A stretch of DNA of 21,315 bases, from positions 1 to 21,315 of the forward strand of contig JAJZKX010000003.1 of assembly GCA_021850745.1 (NCBI GenBank), written 5' to 3'. The notes beneath the pieces were generated by a model that had not been told where the DNA came from, ran no database searches, and worked only from the letters and a program-made list of their open reading frames with translations. Positions 7,273 through 15,156 of this stretch are shown here, piece after piece (within the stretch, counting starts at the first letter, position 1; each line of letters starts with the position of its first letter). The stretch is from Thermoplasmata archaeon (lineage in GTDB: Archaea > Thermoplasmatota > Thermoplasmata > Thermoplasmatales > Thermoplasmataceae). The translations under genes were made by a program, and so were the position numbers.

Positions 7273-8160
7273 TTAAGCCTGATAAATCCCAACGGAGCAG
7301 CTTTCTGGAAGAAAAGCATAAAGTTTTTGGCGCTTCTCATCAAAGGAAAGTGTATGGCTATCCCTTTCTGTTGCAAGCTGTTGCACCATCTTAAGCGATT
7401 TTCCGTCAAATGCCTGAATAACTCCCGGTTCGCCGATACTGCAATATACAAGATTCTTTTTCCTGTTAAACCACAGAACATCGGGAGGGCCAGCCAATTT
7501 AGCTTTCAAAAGAGGCTTTAATGAATCCAGATCAAACGAGCAGAGAGTGCCATCGTCACATGCAACATACGCAATGCTTCCGTTAATTGCAAGGCCATGA
7601 GGCCCTTTCTGATCGATTTCGTGAAACCTTGTGCGTTTAAAGTCCTTCCCGGAAATAAACTCAACACCCGGCGGGTTCATTATGTTAAACAGATATTCAT
7701 CGCTCTCCTTTCTGTAACTGGCCCATCTGGGCCTTCCTGAAAGTTGAGTTTCAGCTATAATCTCACCAGTTTCCTGTTTGTGGAACCTTGCCTTATTGTC
7801 TCCCACATCCGCTGCCATCAGGATTTCTCTCCCGTTATCAACAGCCAGGCCATTAGGTTTTTTGCCCGTATTAAATTTGTTCAGAACTTTCAGGGAAACA
7901 GGGTCTATGAGAAGTATGTGGCCTCCGGATCTTGATGCTGCAAAAACCCTGTTGTTTACAGAATCAAAAATTACTCCACTCCCGCCCGCACAGTCGGGTA
8001 TTGACTTTATCCATCTATTTTCATTTACATCGAATACTTCCACTTTGCCGGAACTGGTGTGGGCAACGAAAACTCTGCCCGTTGATTGATCAACGTCTCC
8101 ATGATCGAATTCACAACCTTTTTCCGACGGAAGTTCTCTCTTTTCCTTAAATTCCAACAA
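7273..8160 (-). CDS. YncE-like cytoplasmic beta-propeller protein
   Basis: This 295-residue protein consists of repeated four-strand blade units of the NHL/YncE type, for example GRVFVAHTSSGKVEVFDV, NRVFAASRSGGHILLIDP and IAYVACDDGTLCSFDLDS. Six or seven blades are likely. There is no signal peptide or membrane segment, so unlike most YncE relatives it should be cytoplasmic. The start is TTG (8158-8160), supported by the Shine-Dalgarno GAGGAG (8169-8174) at 8 bases; no ATG fits. It is the second gene of a unit with the ChrB-domain gene, 31 bases apart. Propellers of this type act as binding scaffolds; the ligand is unknown. Confidence 0.7.
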   Translation of the reverse strand: MLEFKEKRELPSEKGCEFDHGDVDQSTGRVFVAHTSSGKVEVFDVNENRWIKSIPDCAGGSGVIFDSVNNRVFAASRSGGHILLIDPVSLKVLNKFNTGKKPNGLAVDNGREILMAADVGDNKARFHKQETGEIIAETQLSGRPRWASYRKESDEYLFNIMNPPGVEFISGKDFKRTRFHEIDQKGPHGLAINGSIAYVACDDGTLCSFDLDSLKPLLKAKLAGPPDVLWFNRKKNLVYCSIGEPGVIQAFDGKSLKMVQQLATERDSHTLSFDEKRQKLYAFLPESCSVGIYQA

Positions 8161-8168
8161 GAATATAT

Positions 8169-8174
8169 CTCCTC
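8169..8174 (-). promoter_or_regulatory. Shine-Dalgarno fixing the TTG start of the propeller
   Basis: GAGGAG on the minus strand lies 8 bases before TTG at 8160. This decides the unusual start and indicates the gene is translated from a leadered, internal position. Confidence 0.6.
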
Positions 8175-8191
8175 AAATTATGATATTGAAT

Positions 8192-8659
8192 TTATTTCTT
8201 GGCGTGCTCAAGGGTTGCCTTTCCTTCCATTCGCTTCTTCACATAGGCATACATCGCGTCATAAAACGGAAACTGGAGTTTCATATTTTCATGATCATCT
8301 TTAGCGATCTCCCTGAATCCGAGAGCGGCAGCTTCAAGCCCAGCTGATTCAGAAGGGGCATCAGGAATATTTGCATCAGCTCCCCTGACTATTTTGGCGA
8401 ATTCAAGCAGCGCAGGATCCTTTAGTTTATATTTCTTTATTACAGAATCAAAACTCACATATTCCTTGCCGTTTTCTTCATAATGAAACAACTCTGCACC
8501 TGGAGAATCAAATGGTATTGCGTTCTGTGATTTTGCAACTTCAAGCACTTTTTCCTTTGGCACAAACAGGAACACTGGTTCCTTGTCCACAAATCTGGAA
8601 ATTACCCACGGGCATGCAATCCTGTCTACCTTTGCTTTTTCTCTTGTAACCCATTTCAT
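8192..8659 (-). CDS. ChrB C-terminal-type (chromate resistance) domain protein
   Basis: This 155-residue protein matches the ChrB-type domain (Chrome_Resist family) almost end to end. Conserved stretches include WVTREKAKVDRIACPW (3-18), an IPFD...GAELFHY segment near 48-60, FDSVIKKYKLKDPALL, and IVRGADANIPDAPSESAGLEAAALG. Single-domain members are common in bacteria and archaea, and their biochemical role is not settled; in proteobacteria ChrB affects chromate-responsive expression. No ChrA transporter gene is in view. It is first in a two-gene unit with the beta-propeller. A TATA-like ATTATAGT (8685-8692) 29 bases upstream supports a leaderless ATG at 8659. Confidence 0.85.
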   Translation of the reverse strand: MKWVTREKAKVDRIACPWVISRFVDKEPVFLFVPKEKVLEVAKSQNAIPFDSPGAELFHYEENGKEYVSFDSVIKKYKLKDPALLEFAKIVRGADANIPDAPSESAGLEAAALGFREIAKDDHENMKLQFPFYDAMYAYVKKRMEGKATLEHAKK

Positions 8660-8684
8660 AATAATCTCTGTCTCATTATCACGT

Positions 8685-8692
8685 ACTATAAT
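8685..8692 (-). promoter_or_regulatory. TATA box of the ChrB-propeller unit
   Basis: Minus-strand ATTATAGT is centred about 29 bases upstream of the ChrB-domain start codon. Confidence 0.45.
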
Positions 8693-8824
8693 AACATTTT
8701 ATCTCTCTTAAATATCCAGTTTTGTCAGCTAATTATTCTTTTGGAGATCAGTTGAAGCGGCGAAGCCCTTGTGCCACATCCAAATTGCGAATGGTTGGCA
8801 TATTCACAGTACAGTTGCATCAAC

Positions 8825-8866
8825 TGCCTAAATCTCAGGGGTTTGGGAATAAACCCGATTCAGGCA
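8825..8866. repeat. Composite hairpin in the intergenic region
   Basis: Outer arms TGCCT (8825-8829) and AGGCA (8862-8866), middle arms AATC (8831-8834) and GATT (8857-8860), and inner arms GGGTTT (8839-8844) and AAACCC (8851-8856) can pair. The structure has one mismatch, one 4-base bulge and a 6-base loop. A smaller GTTG/CAAC hairpin (8814-8824) adjoins it. It lies 28 bases before the TATA box of the 171-residue protein. It may be a structured RNA, a terminator or a protein site. Confidence 0.45.
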
Positions 8867-8893
8867 TCAAGCTAATTAAAGGAAGTGGGTAGA

Positions 8894-8901
8894 TATTTAT
8901 A
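8894..8901 (+). promoter_or_regulatory. TATA box of the 171-residue protein gene
   Basis: TATTTATA is centred 25 bases upstream of the ATG at 8923, consistent with a leaderless transcript. Confidence 0.5.
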
Positions 8902-8922
8902 CAAAGTCCACTTATTCAAAAT

Positions 8923-9438
8923 ATGGCAAGAATACTAGGTTCCATAGACAATGCAGCCATATGGTCAACTCAGTACCATCTAATTTTCACTGAAACAGCA
9001 GTTTTTCAGTTTGAGTTGATGAGTGGAAAAGATTGGAGGAAGGAAATGTTTTATACACAAATGTCTAATCCAATGCGAATGGTTCCCGTCGCTGGTGAAG
9101 TCTCTTCCATACAAATAGGCCGTGAGGAATCAGAGAGAATGATTGAGCAGGACGCTGCCCAGGGTAAAGAAATAGAACAGAACTTTGACAAAATTGTCAG
9201 TGAAGGAACTGCTAAATTCACGAAAATTGAATATGGCGACATAAATTATGTAGAACTATCTAATGGCACACCCTTGTCACTTCCGCACTTAATTTTGCAA
9301 ACTAAGCCAGAGAAGTTGAAATTTCACCTCATAAGAAATAGTTATAAAGGAAAAGGATCATTGCCTGAGGATGTTTTTTCTTCATATGCAAACACACTCA
9401 AGCAAGCATTCGGAGACTCCGTGAAGATAAAGAGATGA
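8923..9438 (+). CDS. Unrecognised 171-residue soluble protein
   Basis: I do not recognise this protein. It is soluble, with no signal peptide or membrane segment. The first 35 residues (SIDNAAIWSTQYHLIFTETA then VFQFEL) look like paired beta strands as in small PH-like or YcxB-like domains; this comparison is tentative. A charged helical stretch follows (about 62-98, REESERMIEQDAAQGKEIEQ), then strands (99-130), then a C-terminal helix. A helix between beta-sheet halves fits a PH-like fold, but that is a guess. A well-placed TATA box supports the start. It is a monocistronic gene with a composite hairpin upstream and a small CTTCC/GGAAG hairpin (9460-9473) after its stop. Confidence 0.7.
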   Translation: MARILGSIDNAAIWSTQYHLIFTETAVFQFELMSGKDWRKEMFYTQMSNPMRMVPVAGEVSSIQIGREESERMIEQDAAQGKEIEQNFDKIVSEGTAKFTKIEYGDINYVELSNGTPLSLPHLILQTKPEKLKFHLIRNSYKGKGSLPEDVFSSYANTLKQAFGDSVKIKR

Positions 9439-9580
9439 AGCACAATCTTCACTATACGCCTTCCGCAGGGAAGTGGGGTGATAGGTTAAAGATTATTGTT
9501 AAGCAAGAAATGGCCGACAGAGATAGCCTTTGCAATAGTAAATTTACCCTTCCAAAAGTCATAGGATCACGTTCATTGCT

Positions 9581-10042
9581 TCATTCCTGTTCCCTTTTAA
9601 ATCGTCTCTGAAGATACCCAGTGGATTCCAGTGAGGAGAGAGAAACCACAGGAACGTTGACACTATCAAGTTCAACATTCACAACGCTTACCAAAGCAGG
9701 ATTCTGAATCCGACCCCATTTGCCATCTCTGAAAGACTGTAGATCTCCCATGATTTCTACCTTTACTGAATCTATTGAGAATATCCCGAAGTGAGATCGC
9801 CATTGATCAGTTTCTCCATAGCGCACTTCACGAATCAGGAATTCTTTCAGGATGTTTTCAATCCTGTATGCATTGCCAGCGTCTGTGAGTATGTCAATAT
9901 CATGCGGAGTAACACGGATTCCCTGCAGTGCAAGAGCACAACTGCCATCTATCGCCCAGGAAACTTTATTTTGCAAGATTTGTGTGACCTTGATCAGTGC
10001 GTTTCTAATCTCATCGGGAACCACAAACAAATGATTTGGCAA
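9581..10042 (-). CDS. Orphan nucleotidyltransferase-fold protein
   Basis: This protein of up to 153 residues has the minimal nucleotidyltransferase signature: Gly33-Ser34, then Asp48-x-Asp50 (PHDIDILTD), and a third acidic residue in VKVEIMGD (Glu96). Proteins of this AbiEii/MNT-like superfamily transfer nucleotides to RNA, tRNA or proteins, and many are toxins. No HEPN or winged-helix partner gene adjoins it. The frame can begin at TTG 10042, but a TATA-like TTTATATTG (10046-10054) lies 26 bases upstream of an in-frame GTG at 10024. That suggests a leaderless start there and a 147-residue product. Two TTCGAA sites lie further upstream. Confidence 0.65.
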   Translation of the reverse strand: MPNHLFVVPDEIRNALIKVTQILQNKVSWAIDGSCALALQGIRVTPHDIDILTDAGNAYRIENILKEFLIREVRYGETDQWRSHFGIFSIDSVKVEIMGDLQSFRDGKWGRIQNPALVSVVNVELDSVNVPVVSLSSLESTGYLQRRFKREQE

Positions 10043-10079
10043 GGCAATATAAAACTTCTGGCAAATCCTATGAGCTGTG

Positions 10080-10096
10080 TTCGAAACATGTTCGAA
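10080..10096. promoter_or_regulatory. Paired TTCGAA sites upstream of the nucleotidyltransferase
   Basis: TTCGAA occurs at 10080-10085 and 10091-10096, 11 bases apart (one helical turn), about 30 bases upstream of the likely TATA element. The whole 17-mer is nearly symmetric. It is a candidate operator; the binding protein is unknown. Confidence 0.35.
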
Positions 10097-10304
10097 ATTC
10101 CAGAATCGGCTATTGTCAGCATCTTTTCAAAAAAAGTATCTAGTGTGATAGGCTTAAACACAATCACATTCTGTGCAATTGCCAATAGAAAAGCAAGTGC
10201 AAATTTTAAAAATATAAAACATGCCAATGAAAATGATAATCTTCAAAATATGAATAAAAGAGAAATAAATTTTAGAATTTAGTTTAGAATATTATGGCCG
10301 AAGT

Positions 10305-13205
10305 TCACTTCCTCCTCACATAAACAACTGCCGCCGCAATCACTGAAACAACAGCTACAATCGCTGCAGCATAATAATAAGTTGCAGATGATGATGCAGG
10401 AGCTGCTTTGTGATTCAGTGCAGTGCTTATATTCTCTGTGCCTCCTGATGCCAAAGTGAAATTTACGTAGCGGGAAACATAACCTTGATCAGATATTACC
10501 ACGTGGTAGGTTCCAGCAACCACGGAAATATTGAATTTAGAGTTTCCCACACTATGCAACACTCCGTTGACAGTTACATTCAGCCCTTTTTGCGTGAAAG
10601 TTCCAACGATATATGCATAATGATGATAGGAGAAATTCACAGTTTCATCAGAACCCTTAATGGTCACAGTCCCCGAAGTTGCTCCACTTATGTAGTATTG
10701 TGTGTTGTTATAAACACTGAAGCTGTAAGAAGTTCCATTTATCCCGCTCACAGTGTATTGAGATCCAGCCACAGTTTGATTTGTGCCGTTAAGGTTCAGT
10801 ATCCATGATCCCCCGCTTTGCAAACCGGAAGCCCTGAATGTAACTGTGTACCTAGATGAGGTGTTGTAAATATGAATATATTGTGCCTCTTCGGGGTTAA
10901 TTATGAAATTGTTGGTTATATAGAGGTTTCTGTTGCTAGTGTCAAAAAACATTTTTTCTGAAAGAGAGTTATAATATGGTGCAGTTGCGAGTATCTTTCC
11001 ATTGGAGTATTTAACTGCTGATATCGAAGCTACGCCTTGTACAATGTTATATGATTGGACGTATGCGATTCCTGCCAGGTTGTTATAACTTTCAGTCAGA
11101 GGAACTCCGTTTAGTGGTATTCCAGCGGCAAAGGTACCGGATGTGGCATTGAAGATAAGGCTGCCTGTGCTTGATGTGTTCAGGGTCCCAACAAGGAAAA
11201 GGCTACTATTGGCATAGTTTAAAATATCCGCCCCAATGAACCCTTTTGGAAAAGCAACAAATTTCTCTGTTCCATTTAAAGGGCTAAGACTCAGGACCCC
11301 GGTACCGTTTATAACAAGCAAATCACCATTGAATGCCTGGGGTGGAGAAAGCAAAAGCGGAAATGACGACATATTGCTATACGGCACATCCTTCAAAACT
11401 GTTCCGTTAACATCCACCACATAGACATCCGATGTAAAATTTGAAATGCCCGAAGCTTGTGCAGTCATTACATAAAGCATACTGGAATTGTGGCCTGGGA
11501 GGATATAAGAAAGATTGCAAATAGTCTGGTGAAGGGAGACGTTTTTCTCAATAATGCCGGTTGATGCAGAGATAATGCTGAGGTTCCCATTGGCTGCGGA
11601 ATCAACATAAAGCAAGTTGTTCTGCCCGTCGTAGTACATCCCGGTGGGTTCTATGACCTTTGTGTTGAACACTGAAGAATTGCCTGTCAAAGGGTTATAT
11701 TTTAAAATTTTATTCTGGTAGATCAAAGCAGCAAAAATTGTTCCGGTGCTTTGATCCATTGCTGTTGAAGAGATAGTGCTGATTCCACTGGTTGGCGATA
11801 CATTGCTTTCAAAACCGGGAATTTGTTTCATGGTTCTTGAAGAAAATGTGGATGCTGCCCTTAGATACGTCTGGTTTACTGGGTTCTCGAAGAAAATTTT
11901 GAAAGGAGATTGTGCTATGCCCTGTATGTTAAAGTGGAAAGTGGCAGGATATGCTTCGTAGCCATTTGAACCTGAGAAATTGGCAGTGTATGTGCCATTT
12001 ATCAAAAATACTGAGGTGCTTTCCCCTCCAGTCCCGTTCACAGGGATACCGTTAATAGAGCCGTTCCAGGCTACTCCTGCTGGGAGCCCGACTGGTTCCA
12101 GTGACACTTTATAGCCCGTTGTGTATGGCAGATTTAGCATCCCATTCGATGTTGAATTCTTTACAAACACCCAGTAAAAGGTATTATTGGGTGAATAATT
12201 GCAACACTGGAACCCTATTGTTGCGTTAAGGGTCTTGGGGCCAGCAGGAAAAGATACACGTGAAGTATTTCCCACTTGGCCATTAATGATTCCATCCAAG
12301 TATCCCTCACTTACCATGTCAATGCCATATGTGTGAAATTTGGTGGAATTAACAGATTTTGAATAATTAAAAGTGTACGTTGCCCCCGTAGAAGTCCATT
12401 GACTCATTCCTGGCCCGTTGGAACTATTTGATGCCCATCCCGAAGCTATATCAGAGAGGCTGCAATAATAACCACCAGTGCTGAAACCCACACCGTTAAG
12501 GAAATAACCACTTGAGTTGTACTTGCCTTGCCCTATCATTCCACAGGATTCAACCATTGAAGGAAAAGTGAAGTTCTCTCTAGTGAAAATATCATGACCA
12601 CAAGTGAGGTGAAGGCTGTTGTTCACAATTGCCTTTCCAGATCCAGATCCTGCACCGGTTGTTATCCATTTTGAGGTATTCAGAACGGTTCCTGCAAAAT
12701 TGTCGTAGAATTCGAACACATGCGCCCCGTTATCATACTGCCCATAAACCTTGGTAAGTTGGGGGGCTTCGCCAGTAGTGATTCCATTAAACGCTATCTC
12801 TCCCAAAGGAAGAAAATTCATTTCCACTGTTGCACTGGAGAACCCACCAATAGGAGAGTCTAGCTTCAGCCAGTATGTTGTATTGTTATAAGAGGAACTG
12901 CCCCCTGATTGCAGCCATGAGTTGATAACTGTCCCATTGGCATAACTGAACCACACGTTTGAAAGATTGCTATTTTCATAGTGTGAGTATAGGGAACTGT
13001 TGACAACTATCATTTCATTGTAGTTTGCCGGAGTTGAAATGCCCATATTATTATTGACTGCGATAAATGTATGGAACGAAACACCAGGCAGTTTGGAATT
13101 TCCAAAAGAACTGGCATGCGATGAACTTCCGGGAGACGCATATGCTCCGGGAACCATCAGGGACACAACTATCATTAAACTGGCGTAAACATAAATATGT
13201 TTCAT
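10305..13205 (-). CDS. Large glycoprotein-like surface protein with DUF2341, LamG-like, propeller and C-terminal anchor
   Basis: This 966-residue secreted protein has a signal peptide (1-23, cleavage after AYA). A DUF2341-like region follows (about 55-130), then a concanavalin/LamG-like beta sandwich (about 160-365). NHL/YncE-type propeller blades run from roughly 460 to 790 (IFAALIYQNKILKYNPLTG, LLYVDSAANGNLSIISASTG). Two PEGA-like beta domains follow (about 798-868 and 870-935), then a single membrane helix and a basic RRK tail (942-966). I counted about 46 Asn-x-Ser/Thr sequons, so heavy N-glycosylation is likely. It should sit on the outer face of the cell as an S-layer-associated or adhesive protein; the ligand is unknown. 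A TATA element lies about 31 bases upstream of the ATG. Confidence 0.8.
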   Translation of the reverse strand: MKHIYVYASLMIVVSLMVPGAYASPGSSSHASSFGNSKLPGVSFHTFIAVNNNMGISTPANYNEMIVVNSSLYSHYENSNLSNVWFSYANGTVINSWLQSGGSSSYNNTTYWLKLDSPIGGFSSATVEMNFLPLGEIAFNGITTGEAPQLTKVYGQYDNGAHVFEFYDNFAGTVLNTSKWITTGAGSGSGKAIVNNSLHLTCGHDIFTRENFTFPSMVESCGMIGQGKYNSSGYFLNGVGFSTGGYYCSLSDIASGWASNSSNGPGMSQWTSTGATYTFNYSKSVNSTKFHTYGIDMVSEGYLDGIINGQVGNTSRVSFPAGPKTLNATIGFQCCNYSPNNTFYWVFVKNSTSNGMLNLPYTTGYKVSLEPVGLPAGVAWNGSINGIPVNGTGGESTSVFLINGTYTANFSGSNGYEAYPATFHFNIQGIAQSPFKIFFENPVNQTYLRAASTFSSRTMKQIPGFESNVSPTSGISTISSTAMDQSTGTIFAALIYQNKILKYNPLTGNSSVFNTKVIEPTGMYYDGQNNLLYVDSAANGNLSIISASTGIIEKNVSLHQTICNLSYILPGHNSSMLYVMTAQASGISNFTSDVYVVDVNGTVLKDVPYSNMSSFPLLLSPPQAFNGDLLVINGTGVLSLSPLNGTEKFVAFPKGFIGADILNYANSSLFLVGTLNTSSTGSLIFNATSGTFAAGIPLNGVPLTESYNNLAGIAYVQSYNIVQGVASISAVKYSNGKILATAPYYNSLSEKMFFDTSNRNLYITNNFIINPEEAQYIHIYNTSSRYTVTFRASGLQSGGSWILNLNGTNQTVAGSQYTVSGINGTSYSFSVYNNTQYYISGATSGTVTIKGSDETVNFSYHHYAYIVGTFTQKGLNVTVNGVLHSVGNSKFNISVVAGTYHVVISDQGYVSRYVNFTLASGGTENISTALNHKAAPASSSATYYYAAAIVAVVSVIAAAVVYVRRK

Positions 13206-13230
13206 CTTATAATATGATTTAATAACTAAT

Positions 13231-13240
13231 ATTTATAAGT
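13231..13240 (-). promoter_or_regulatory. TATA box of the surface protein gene
   Basis: Minus-strand ACTTATAAAT is centred about 31 bases upstream of the ATG at 13205. Confidence 0.45.
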
Positions 13241-13395
13241 TTTGAATTAGTCTAATTTGAAATATTTAAATATATCTTTTTCTCCGGTTTTTTGGTGAAA
13301 TGAAATTCGGTTTTTGCCAATTACGGACATCGCAAAGTAACAGGAATCTTAATATTGCAATTATCTCTATTTCGCTGCCTGCGACAGAACACACT

Positions 13396-13418
13396 AACCT
13401 GCAGGCGTCAGGCAGGTT
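13396..13418. repeat. Hairpin over the stop codon of the small Cys ORF
   Basis: AACCTGC (13396-13402) and GCAGGTT (13412-13418) form a perfect 7-bp stem around a 9-base loop. The loop contains the TGA (13408-13410) of the minus-strand small ORF. It may act as a terminator or 3' RNA-stability element. Confidence 0.4.
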
Positions 13419-13695
13419 TATATTTCCACATATTGTCGATCACATATTTCTGCACGCAGTTTTTCAGTGCACGGCATTTTGTAACTTTTCTGCCATAAAA
13501 TCTTCCCTTGGTTGTATCCAAACATTCGTCGCCTAATTTTACGCATTTGAGGCTGTAAGAATAATATTCCCATCCATTTCTTTGGCCAGAGAAGGGATCA
13601 ACAAATCGTTTTATCTCTGTTTGATTAATTAAATGGATACGGTCATCTTTTCTATAATTCTGATCACTGACAGCCAAATGTGAGAAGCAATTCAC
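13408..13695 (-). CDS. Small Cys-containing protein coupled to VapC, unknown
   Basis: This open frame of 95 residues starts with a GTG that overlaps the VapC stop codon by 4 bases (GTGA), an arrangement typical of translational coupling. The product is basic and has five Cys residues, including Cys3 and a C-terminal cluster (VKLGDECLD, TKCRALKNC). I do not recognise it. It ends in a strong hairpin. The composition is less protein-like than that of its neighbours, so it may be a chance or decaying frame. If real it is a third member of the vapBC operon. Confidence 0.4.
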   Translation of the reverse strand: MNCFSHLAVSDQNYRKDDRIHLINQTEIKRFVDPFSGQRNGWEYYSYSLKCVKLGDECLDTTKGRFYGRKVTKCRALKNCVQKYVIDNMWKYKPA

Positions 13696-14144
13696 TTTTT
13701 TTTTGCTCTTTTCAATAACACCACCATTTCCGCGGATTTGACTGTTCTAACACCTTCGCAGGTTGGAGGGAAGCGATCATCGTTCGAAACCACGAAGTCG
13801 GCTTGGGTCTTAATTGCAGTAGCGAGAATCATAGCATCTGGAAGTTTGAGTCCTGTCTCAGCCCTGACTTTGGCCGAAGAGGCAGCTATATCTACTGATA
13901 GAGGTACTATCTTCATATGTTCGTCCGAAATGAGTGCTGACAGGAATTTTTGTGCGTCCGTTTTTCTTTCTTCAATGTAAAAACCTGTTAGCATTTCTGC
14001 AATTACCAGCGTAGGGACGAATGCCTCTAAAGATCCTCTCTCTACAGCTTGCAAGACCTCTCTAGAATGGGAATAATATATTGCCTCCTTATTAAGAACA
14101 TTCAAGAACACATTGGTATCGAGGCAGGCTTTAATCCCACTCAC
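13692..14144 (-). CDS. vapC: VapC-type PIN-domain ribonuclease toxin
   Basis: This 150-residue PIN protein carries the acidic active site: Asp9 (CLDTNVFL), Glu50 (VIAEML), Asp103 (LPDAMILATA) and Asp122 (VSNDDRF). PIN toxins are Mg2+-dependent RNases that cut tRNA, rRNA or mRNA. The gene overlaps the 3' end of the AbrB-type antitoxin gene by 14 bases, the usual antitoxin-first order. Its length is typical and all active-site residues are present, so it should be functional. The end overlaps the GTG of a small unknown ORF. Confidence 0.9.
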   Translation of the reverse strand: MSGIKACLDTNVFLNVLNKEAIYYSHSREVLQAVERGSLEAFVPTLVIAEMLTGFYIEERKTDAQKFLSALISDEHMKIVPLSVDIAASSAKVRAETGLKLPDAMILATAIKTQADFVVSNDDRFPPTCEGVRTVKSAEMVVLLKRAKKK

Positions 14145-14361
14145 CTCTGATGCCCTTGAGTATTTTTTTCGCCTTCTTTCCTAGGGGTTGAGTCTGCTCT
14201 AGAACCGAGACAACATCATTTTTTTGAGCCTTCTTAATTACGATATCACCATTTCTTTTTTCGAAGAGGATTTTGTCCCCGCTTGATACCCCTAATGTAT
14301 CCCTGATTTCTTTCGGGATTGTGATCTGACCTTTTGAGGTAATTTTTCCCAGTTCGATCAT
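14131..14361 (-). CDS. vapB: AbrB/SpoVT-type VapB antitoxin
   Basis: This 76-residue protein has the swapped-hairpin AbrB DNA-binding domain at its N-terminus (ITSKGQITIPKEIRDTLGVSSGDKI, 8-32). Its C-terminal tail (about 50-76) would wrap and neutralise VapC. It is the first gene of the pair, with an ATG at 14361 preceded by AAGGAAGA. An inverted repeat (14375-14396) directly upstream is a natural site for autorepression by the VapB-VapC complex. AbrB-fold VapB proteins commonly pair with PIN toxins in archaea. Confidence 0.9.
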   Translation of the reverse strand: MIELGKITSKGQITIPKEIRDTLGVSSGDKILFEKRNGDIVIKKAQKNDVVSVLEQTQPLGKKAKKILKGIRGEWD

Positions 14362-14374
14362 TCTTCCTTACCAG

Positions 14375-14396
14375 AATGTAATGTATTCATTACATT
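14375..14396. promoter_or_regulatory. Inverted repeat at the vapBC promoter
   Basis: AATGTAAT (14375-14382) and ATTACATT (14389-14396) are perfect inverted repeats with a 6-base spacer, 14-35 bases upstream of the vapB ATG. This is the expected place for a VapB autoregulatory operator. Confidence 0.55.
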
Positions 14397-14729
14397 AAAG
14401 CATTTCTTTTTGACTCCGAATGTTCTCCATTTGCTTAAATACTAGGGTAATCAGTCAAGAAGGTGTGAAGAACTGATTGATCAATGAATGGGTACTGAGA
14501 TAGTGCCTTTGTGTTCTAATACCGGTGTTCAACATTCTTATTTTCCATTAATTTCTTATGTCTTCTTGTAAGATTAATTTTCATTTATGTAGAATTAGTG
14601 TAATAATTTTCCTACCATTGTTAGTAAAGGACATGTAGGCAATCAATTAATTAAATTGGGGAAACTGAAAACAGGCAAGGCGCTGCCTTTCCATGGTTGG
14701 TTTCTTTTGAATCTGGAACTGAACACGCC
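14397..14729. other. Intergenic region between two vapBC loci
   Basis: I see no gene in this stretch. It holds a loose inverted repeat AATCAGT/ACTGATT (14449-14455 and 14472-14478) and a terminator-like hairpin at 14673-14688 after the broken vapC. The rest is AT-rich without a convincing coding frame; decayed sequence is possible. Confidence 0.35.
14673..14688 (-). terminator. Hairpin downstream of the broken vapC
   Basis: Arms AGGCA and TGCCT with a 6-base loop lie about 42 bases past the vapC stop. On the minus strand they are followed closely by a short T-rich run (TGTTTTC). Weak terminator candidate. Confidence 0.3.
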
Positions 14730-15155
14730 TCAATTGAAAACCTCTTCAACCTTCTTAACCTCCAATTGAGTTTTCAAAACCCCTCTATACGGTTCTTTGT
14801 CGTCAGTCAGTAAAGCCATTTGATGAAATTTACAGTAGAAAATGTACGTTGCCTCATAAAATGTCAGTCCCGTTGAGACTGAAAGCTTCATTATCTCTGC
14901 GATATCCAACGGCTCAAGTTTGATTACTCTGATCCTTGCAACCACTTTCTCAATTTCTTTTGTCAAATCCAGTATGAGATTTTTTTCAAGCCCTTTTTAT
15001 GTGGCCATCATTCCCTTTGTCAGAATGCTTCCAATCTCATAACCAGCCAGATCCAGCACAAATGATTCTTTTAGAATTTCTTGCACACCTTCTTCCGAAT
15101 CTAGGAAGAATAAGGTGAAGAGTGAACTTGAATCCAAAACATAACTCGAAGCCAC
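14730..15155 (-). pseudogene. vapC: VapC PIN toxin broken by an in-frame TAA
   Basis: Starting from a GTG at 15155, one base after the antitoxin stop, the frame reads a normal PIN N-terminus (VLDSSSLFTLFFLD, Asp8; GYEIGSIL, Glu40). It meets TAA at 14997-14999 after 52 codons. The same frame then continues as a normal PIN C-terminus, with LTFYEATYIFYC and LLTDDKE, to the TGA at 14730. No frameshift is needed, so a single nonsense change splits the gene. The third acidic position is Glu rather than the common Asp. The 14730-14966 piece alone could start at TTG but would lack half the active site. Readthrough or a sequencing error are alternatives. Confidence 0.7.
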
Positions 15156-15156
15156 T

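Noticed and set aside
10078..10100. GTTCGAA-containing stretch resembling a tRNA T-arm
   Set aside because: No acceptor, D-arm or anticodon stem pairs with it; it reads better as a repeated TTCGAA site.
9994..10227. Minus-strand 77-residue frame overlapping the orphan nucleotidyltransferase start
   Set aside because: It overlaps the promoter and start of the nucleotidyltransferase in another frame, with no domain seen.
13300..13536. Plus-strand 78-residue frame opposite the small Cys ORF
   Set aside because: It crosses the hairpin and has no coupling or promoter support; the minus frame has better context.
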